Assembly: GCF_014280435.1 (NCBI RefSeq)
Contig: NZ_CP060388.1
Location: forward strand, 558,001-622,000
Length of the DNA stretch: 64,000 nucleotides
Reading direction: 5' to 3'
Source of the DNA: Sphingobium sp. KCTC 72723
GTDB taxonomy: Bacteria; Pseudomonadota; Alphaproteobacteria; Sphingomonadales; Sphingomonadaceae
Shown: positions 59,086 to 64,000 of the stretch, piece by piece
Position numbering within the stretch: the first letter of the stretch is position 1
Layout: each line of letters begins with the position of its first letter
Program-made: the position numbers and the translations under genes
The notes under the pieces: generated by a model
Databases searched by the model: none
What the model was told of the DNA's origin: nothing
Seen by the model: the letters and a program-made list of their open reading frames with translations, nothing else

Positions 59086-60201
59086 TCATTTGACGAACGC
59101 GGCCAGCCTTTGCCGTGCATCCTCGCGCACATTGCCCCAGAACAGGCTGTAGTCGTAGACGTGATAATTATTGCCGGGCAGAGTGAACGGACCCATATCC
59201 ACCGGCTCGCCGATCATCAGCACGCCGCTGGTGTCGCATCGCGCCGGGACCACTCCGGCCAGCAGGCGTGGCGGCTTGCTCTCTTCGCGCGCGTCCAGCG
59301 TTCCCTTGTTGGCGCTGGCCGGGGCCGCGCCGTTGAACGCGCCGGTAATGGGATTGGTGCAGAGCATGTGCGTGCCTTTGCGCGGCTTGCCGGTATAGCC
59401 GGTCTTGCGCTCGAAACTTTCGACCACGGCGGACGGATCGGCCGGTTCGGCATAGCTTTGCCAGCTGACGATACAGTGCGCCTGATCGCGCCGGGCGCAG
59501 GCGGGCAGGCCCAGCGCGGGCAAATCCGCCTCCACCGACACTGGCCAGCCCACGGCATAGACGGCTGCGACACGATCCGCCACGGGCTTGCCGGCCACCT
59601 GTTCGCGCACCAGTTGCAACAAATGGCGCGAACCCTGGCTATGCCCCGCCAATATCAGCGGGCCGGTAGGATTGGCTTTGAGGAATGCGGCGAATGCCTG
59701 CGTCACGTCGCGATAGGCGGCAGCGAGCGCCTTGTCCCCTTCGGCTCCCTGCGTCAGAAATGCGCCATAATTGGCCTGACGATAGCGCGGCGCCCAGATA
59801 TTGCCCGCTGCGTTGAAGGCGCTGGCTTGTCCCGCGACGAAGCGGCGTGCGGTCGCATCGGCTTCCTTGTCGCCGATACGCGCGTTCCAGTGCGCATTGC
59901 CGAATGTCGTGATGTAACTGGTGGGATGGATGAAGAACACCGCCGCTTTTTGCGGGGACGGGGTGTCGGTAAAGCCTGCGGGCGTCCACAGCGCCGGATT
60001 GTCCTGCACCTTGTCGGGCCGCGCCAGCCACATATCGGCCTTGTCATAGGCATTGGCTGGCAGCGGCTGGAGGTCGGTAAAGGCCTCTCGCGGGACCATG
60101 ACCGCGCGGATCATCTGCATCCCCCAGATGCGATAGGCAAGCAGCGCTGCGATCACCAGCACGACCAGCGCCGCGATGACATACAGGAATTTGCGGGCCA
60201 C
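59086..60201 (-). CDS. Membrane-anchored alpha/beta hydrolase (DUF3089-like)
   Basis: A 371-residue protein with one N-terminal membrane helix (about residues 4-25: FLYVIAALVVLVIAALLAY) and a hydrolase domain. The early VFFIHPTSYITTFGNAHWN resembles the DUF3089 signature. The nucleophile elbow is LILAGHSQGSRH. The late GNNYHVYDYSLFWGN holds a possible catalytic His. The probable start is GTG at 60201, with GGAGAG six bases upstream; longer frames read a basic, gene-free stretch into the gatC promoter. Substrate unknown. Confidence 0.85.
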   Translation of the reverse strand: MARKFLYVIAALVVLVIAALLAYRIWGMQMIRAVMVPREAFTDLQPLPANAYDKADMWLARPDKVQDNPALWTPAGFTDTPSPQKAAVFFIHPTSYITTFGNAHWNARIGDKEADATARRFVAGQASAFNAAGNIWAPRYRQANYGAFLTQGAEGDKALAAAYRDVTQAFAAFLKANPTGPLILAGHSQGSRHLLQLVREQVAGKPVADRVAAVYAVGWPVSVEADLPALGLPACARRDQAHCIVSWQSYAEPADPSAVVESFERKTGYTGKPRKGTHMLCTNPITGAFNGAAPASANKGTLDAREESKPPRLLAGVVPARCDTSGVLMIGEPVDMGPFTLPGNNYHVYDYSLFWGNVREDARQRLAAFVK

Positions 60202-60334
60202 CTGAAACTCTCCGATATGCAGAGGCGGTTCCGCCCCCCTTTTGCGCGCACCTGTCTGGCGCAACGGACAGGAGCGCGCAAGAGGCGCGAAACCGGCTTG
60301 AAGCGCAGCGGCGCGGGTGGTAGCGGCTTGGCCC

Positions 60335-60622
60335 ATGTCGATAGACCTTCAGACCGTAAAAAAGATCGCCAGCCTCTCACGCATTTCGGTAACGGATGCG
60401 GAAGCAGAGGCCATGGTGCCGGAATTCAACAACATCCTTGGCTGGGTGGAGCAATTGGGTGAGGTGGACGTGACCGGCATAGAGCCGATGACGGCCGTGA
60501 TCCCCAATCATCTGCGCCTGCGCGAGGATGCCGTCACCGACGGCAATGTCCGTGACAAGGTGCTGGCCAATGCGCCGCAAGCCGAACATGGCTTCTTCGC
60601 GGTGCCTAAGGTGATTGAGTAA
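60335..60622 (+). CDS. gatC: Glutamyl-tRNA(Gln)/aspartyl-tRNA(Asn) amidotransferase subunit C
   Basis: A 95-residue subunit that holds GatA and GatB together. It shows the family pattern [51 protein letters not shown] and the end [11 protein letters not shown]. The ATG at 60335 lacks a strong ribosome binding site, but the domain starts here. It is separated from gatA by a repeat. Confidence 0.96.
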   Translation: MSIDLQTVKKIASLSRISVTDAEAEAMVPEFNNILGWVEQLGEVDVTGIEPMTAVIPNHLRLREDAVTDGNVRDKVLANAPQAEHGFFAVPKVIE

Positions 60623-60633
60623 CCATTTTCCCG

Positions 60634-60711
60634 CCGTTCGGGCTGAGCTTGTCGAAGCCCGGTCCTTTCTTGAAAAAAAGTACAGCCCTTCGACAGGCTC
60701 AGGGCGAACGG
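60634..60711. repeat. Inverted repeat between gatC and gatA (TTCGACAGGCTCAG family)
   Basis: The 24-bp arms at 60634-60657 and 60688-60711 (CTTCGACAGGCTCAGGGCGA on the right) are inverted copies with three mismatches around a 30-bp spacer containing an A-run. It occupies most of the gatC-gatA gap. This palindrome type is common in alphaproteobacterial genomes, to my knowledge. Confidence 0.85.
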
Positions 60712-60721
60712 AAGTTTTTGC

Positions 60722-62203
60722 ATGACTGATCTCACCGATCTTACCGTTGCTGAAATTCGCGACGGTTTCCGCGCAGGCGATTTTTCCGCGCGCGAAGTGG
60801 CGACCGGCTTCAACGCCAATGTCGCGGCCGCCCGTGCGCTCAACGCCTTCATCGTCGAAACGCCTGAAAAAGCGCTGGAAGCCGCCGACGCTGCCGATGC
60901 TGCCCGCGCGTCCGGCGACCTCAAGCCCCTGTCGGGCGTGCCGATCGGCATGAAGGATCTGTTCTGCACGCAGGGCGTCCAGACTACCGCCGCCAGCCAC
61001 ATGCTGGAAGGCTTTACGCCGACCTATGAATCGACCGTGTCCGCCAAATTGTGGGACGCGGGCGCAGGGATGCTGGGCAAGCTGAACCTGGATCAGTTCG
61101 CCATGGGATCGTCCAACGAAACCAGCTATTTCGGCAATGTCATTTCGCCCTGGCGGCGGAACGATGGCGATAAGGCGGCTTTGGCCCCCGGTGGATCGTC
61201 GGGTGGTTCATCCGCCGCTATTGCTGCGCGGCTCTGCCCGGCGGCGACCGGCACCGATACGGGCGGCTCCATTCGCCAGCCTGCGGCCTTTACCGGCATC
61301 AGCGGGATCAAGCCGACCTATGGCCGCTGCTCGCGCTGGGGCGTGGTCGCTTTTGCGTCCTCGCTTGACCAGCCGGGTCCGATGGCGCGCACCGTGCGCG
61401 ACAACGCCATCCTGCTGGACGTGATGGCCGGTTTCGATCCCAGGGACGCAACTTCGCTGAATGTTGCCGTGCCGCAGTGGGAAGCAGGCCTGTCCAGCGA
61501 TCTGCGCGGCAAGACGGTCGGCATTCCGAAGGAATATCGCCCCGATGGTCTGAACGCGGAAATCGCGGCTTTGTGGGATCGCGGCATCGCCTGGTTGCAG
61601 GATGCGGGTGCCAATGTGGTCGAAGTGTCGCTGCCGCACACCAAATATGCGCTGCCCACTTATTATATCATTGCGCCTGCCGAGGCATCGTCCAACCTCG
61701 CGCGCTATGATGGCGTGCGTTATGGCCTGCGCGACCTGCCCGATGGCGCAGGTTTGCAGGACATGTATGCCGCCACCCGCGCCGCAGGGTTCGGGCCGGA
61801 GGTCAAGCGCCGCATCATGATCGGCACTTATGTACTGAGCGCCGGTTTCTACGACGCTTATTATACGCAGGCGCAGAAGGTCCGGGCGCTGATCGCCCGT
61901 GATTTCGAACGGGCGTTCGAGATATGCGACCTGCTGCTGACCCCCACCGCACCCAGCGCTGCCTTTGCACTAGGGGAAAAGCAGGCCGATCCGCTGGCCA
62001 TGTATCTCAACGACGTGTTCACCGTGCCTGCCTCGCTCGCGGGCCTGCCCGCCATGGCGGTGCCGGGTGGTCTGGACGCGCAGGGTCTGCCGCTGGGGTT
62101 GCAGATCATCGGCAAGGCGCTGGACGAACAGACCGTGCTGAACGCTGGGTTGGCGATCGAGGAACGCGCAGGCTTCACGGCGCGCGCGGACAAGTGGTGG
62201 TAA
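60722..62203 (+). CDS. gatA: Glutamyl-tRNA(Gln)/aspartyl-tRNA(Asn) amidotransferase subunit A
   Basis: A 493-residue amidase that releases ammonia from glutamine for tRNA-dependent Gln/Asn formation. The Ser-cis-Ser-Lys site is marked by [10 protein letters not shown] (Lys), [20 protein letters not shown] and [20 protein letters not shown] (the two Ser). Other landmarks are GLKPTYG-like [20 protein letters not shown] and [20 protein letters not shown]. The stop is followed within 15 bases by the antitoxin operator. Confidence 0.98.
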   Translation: MTDLTDLTVAEIRDGFRAGDFSAREVATGFNANVAAARALNAFIVETPEKALEAADAADAARASGDLKPLSGVPIGMKDLFCTQGVQTTAASHMLEGFTPTYESTVSAKLWDAGAGMLGKLNLDQFAMGSSNETSYFGNVISPWRRNDGDKAALAPGGSSGGSSAAIAARLCPAATGTDTGGSIRQPAAFTGISGIKPTYGRCSRWGVVAFASSLDQPGPMARTVRDNAILLDVMAGFDPRDATSLNVAVPQWEAGLSSDLRGKTVGIPKEYRPDGLNAEIAALWDRGIAWLQDAGANVVEVSLPHTKYALPTYYIIAPAEASSNLARYDGVRYGLRDLPDGAGLQDMYAATRAAGFGPEVKRRIMIGTYVLSAGFYDAYYTQAQKVRALIARDFERAFEICDLLLTPTAPSAAFALGEKQADPLAMYLNDVFTVPASLAGLPAMAVPGGLDAQGLPLGLQIIGKALDEQTVLNAGLAIEERAGFTARADKWW

Positions 62204-62207
62204 TGGT

Positions 62208-62235
62208 TTGACCTAAGTGTTACTTTGGTAACACT
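62208..62235. promoter_or_regulatory. Operator and promoter of the toxin-antitoxin pair
   Basis: AGTGTTAC (62216-62223) and GTAACACT (62228-62235) form a perfect inverted repeat with a TTTG spacer, 12 bases before the antitoxin ATG. A -35-like TTGACC sits at 62208-62213 and the repeat covers the expected -10 zone. This suits autoregulation by an AbrB-type antitoxin. Confidence 0.65.
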
Positions 62236-62247
62236 GGAGATTGGGCA

Positions 62248-62541
62248 ATGAACGCGCAGAGCAAGATCGACACCGGAACCATGACGAGCAAGGGTCAGAT
62301 ACTGATCCCCAAAGCCATGCGCGACGCCGCCGGTCTGGTGCCGGGACAGCCTTATAAGGTCATGGTCAATGAAGCGGGACAGGTGGTTGTTGCCCCGTTG
62401 GGATTTGGACCGGAAGATGCTGCCGAGAGGGGGCGTCGCATTCGTGCGGGGCTGTTGGCGATTGCCGGTAAATATCCCAACCCGGACGGGATGAGTACGG
62501 ACGAATATATGCGGGAGTTGCGGGGCGATTACGAACCGTGA
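62248..62541 (+). CDS. AbrB/MazE-type (SpoVT-AbrB) antitoxin
   Basis: A 97-residue protein with a swapped-hairpin DNA-binding domain (about residues 9-55): TMTSKGQILIPKAMRDAAGL, then PGQPYKVMVNEAGQVVVAPL. The C-terminal tail (KYPNPDGMSTDEYMRELRGD) likely wraps the toxin. GGAGATTGGGCA precedes the ATG. Its end overlaps the toxin start by four bases (ATGA-type coupling), as usual for toxin-antitoxin pairs. Confidence 0.9.
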   Translation: MNAQSKIDTGTMTSKGQILIPKAMRDAAGLVPGQPYKVMVNEAGQVVVAPLGFGPEDAAERGRRIRAGLLAIAGKYPNPDGMSTDEYMRELRGDYEP

Positions 62542-62953
62542 TCCTGATCGATTCGAACGTCATCATCGACATTGTCGATCGCGATCCAGTCTGGTTCGAC
62601 TGGTCATTTGAGAATATTGATCGGGCGGGACAAAGCACGGTGATTGCGATCAATCCTGTGGTCGTAGGCGAGGTGGCAGCGCGTTTCACGACGCTGGATC
62701 AGTTCAGGGCGATCATGAGTGGGTTGCTGATCCAGATCCATGACCTGGGCGCCGAGGCGGCATTTATCGCGGGCTTGGCCTTTCAGGCGCATCGTCAGCG
62801 TCGCAAAACTGGTGACGTGAAATCCATCCTCGCCGACTTCCTGATCGGCGGTCATGCGCAGGCTGCTGGCGCGACTATCCTGACGCGCGACCCGCGTTTT
62901 TATCGAAGCTATTTTCCCGGCGTGCCGTTGATCACGCCTTCAAAGGACGACTG

Positions 62954-62954
<1 letters not shown>
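62538..62954 (+). CDS. vapC: PIN-domain (VapC-like) ribonuclease toxin
   Basis: A 138-residue PIN-domain protein. The acidic metal site is made of Asp5 ([11 protein letters not shown]), Glu45 (VVVGEVAAR), Asp100 ([12 protein letters not shown]) and Asp118 ([13 protein letters not shown]), all in the expected order and spacing. VapC toxins cut specific RNAs, often tRNA anticodon loops or the 23S sarcin-ricin loop. It is translationally coupled to the antitoxin and its TGA shares a base with the gatB ATG. Confidence 0.92.

Positions 62955-64000
<1,046 letters not shown>

Overview
The window is GC-rich, gene-dense DNA that best fits an alphaproteobacterium of the Sphingomonadales (Sphingobium/Sphingomonas-like). 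This rests on family content, gene order and intergenic palindromes, not on any database search. Supporting signs are a TonB-dependent receptor in a sugar locus, the yqeY-dnaG-rpoD cluster, eno-ftsB-pdhA-pdhB with a lipoyl-E1beta fusion, Tad pilus pseudopilins, a DUF4170-like protein, and several families of short inverted repeats between genes.

Layout. 1-10.9 kb (+): a uronate/polysaccharide utilisation locus (manD end, MFS transporter, uxaC, uxuB, a secreted GH35/42-like glycosidase, a TonB-dependent receptor behind a LacI-type operator, and a secreted SGNH hydrolase). 10.9-15.1 kb: an Lrp-type regulator divergent from putA (proline catabolism). 15.1-18.3 kb (-): a secreted protein, a GFA-domain protein, a MoxR ATPase and an unknown protein. 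18.4-22.9 kb (-): yqeY-dnaG-rpoD. 23.1-29.3 kb (+): carA-rraB-carB, greA and a rhomboid protease. 29.3-31.7 kb (-): a DUF4170-like protein and a four-gene cluster of small membrane or Ala/Lys-rich proteins. 31.9-36.2 kb (+): eno, ftsB, pdhA, pdhB. 36.3-39.5 kb (-): tadG and two tadE-like genes, with a CtrA-like box upstream. 39.7-42.2 kb: a phytoene-synthase-like gene, an EF-hand protein and trmFO. 42.2-45.0 kb: an AT-richer accessory patch with an IS66-family element inserted in a zinc-ribbon membrane-protein gene. 45.0-47.8 kb: a dicarboxylate symporter and an M20 peptidase. 47.9-55.6 kb (-): miaA, ilvB, an unknown gene, ilvH, ilvC, yceI and leuA; leuA is preceded by a leucine-rich leader peptide and attenuator hairpins. 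55.6-60.2 kb: serB, a lipoprotein, an L,D-transpeptidase, ruvX and a DUF3089 hydrolase. 60.3-64.0 kb (+): gatC, gatA, a toxin-antitoxin pair and the start of gatB.

How it works together. The first locus would bring in and cut glucuronate-containing glycans and convert glucuronate through fructuronate and mannonate to 2-keto-3-deoxygluconate, using ManD instead of UxuA. Most of the rest is housekeeping: transcription and replication start, pyrimidine/arginine precursor synthesis, glycolysis to acetyl-CoA, branched-chain amino acid synthesis, and tRNA modification and amidation. The most notable findings are: the IS66 insertion, which can be removed on paper to restore a continuous 251-residue reading frame; the leuA attenuator; the toxin-antitoxin pair between gatA and gatB; the CtrA-like box at the Tad genes; and uncharacterised small genes inside the ilv and car operons. 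I found no tRNA, rRNA, CRISPR array or prophage.
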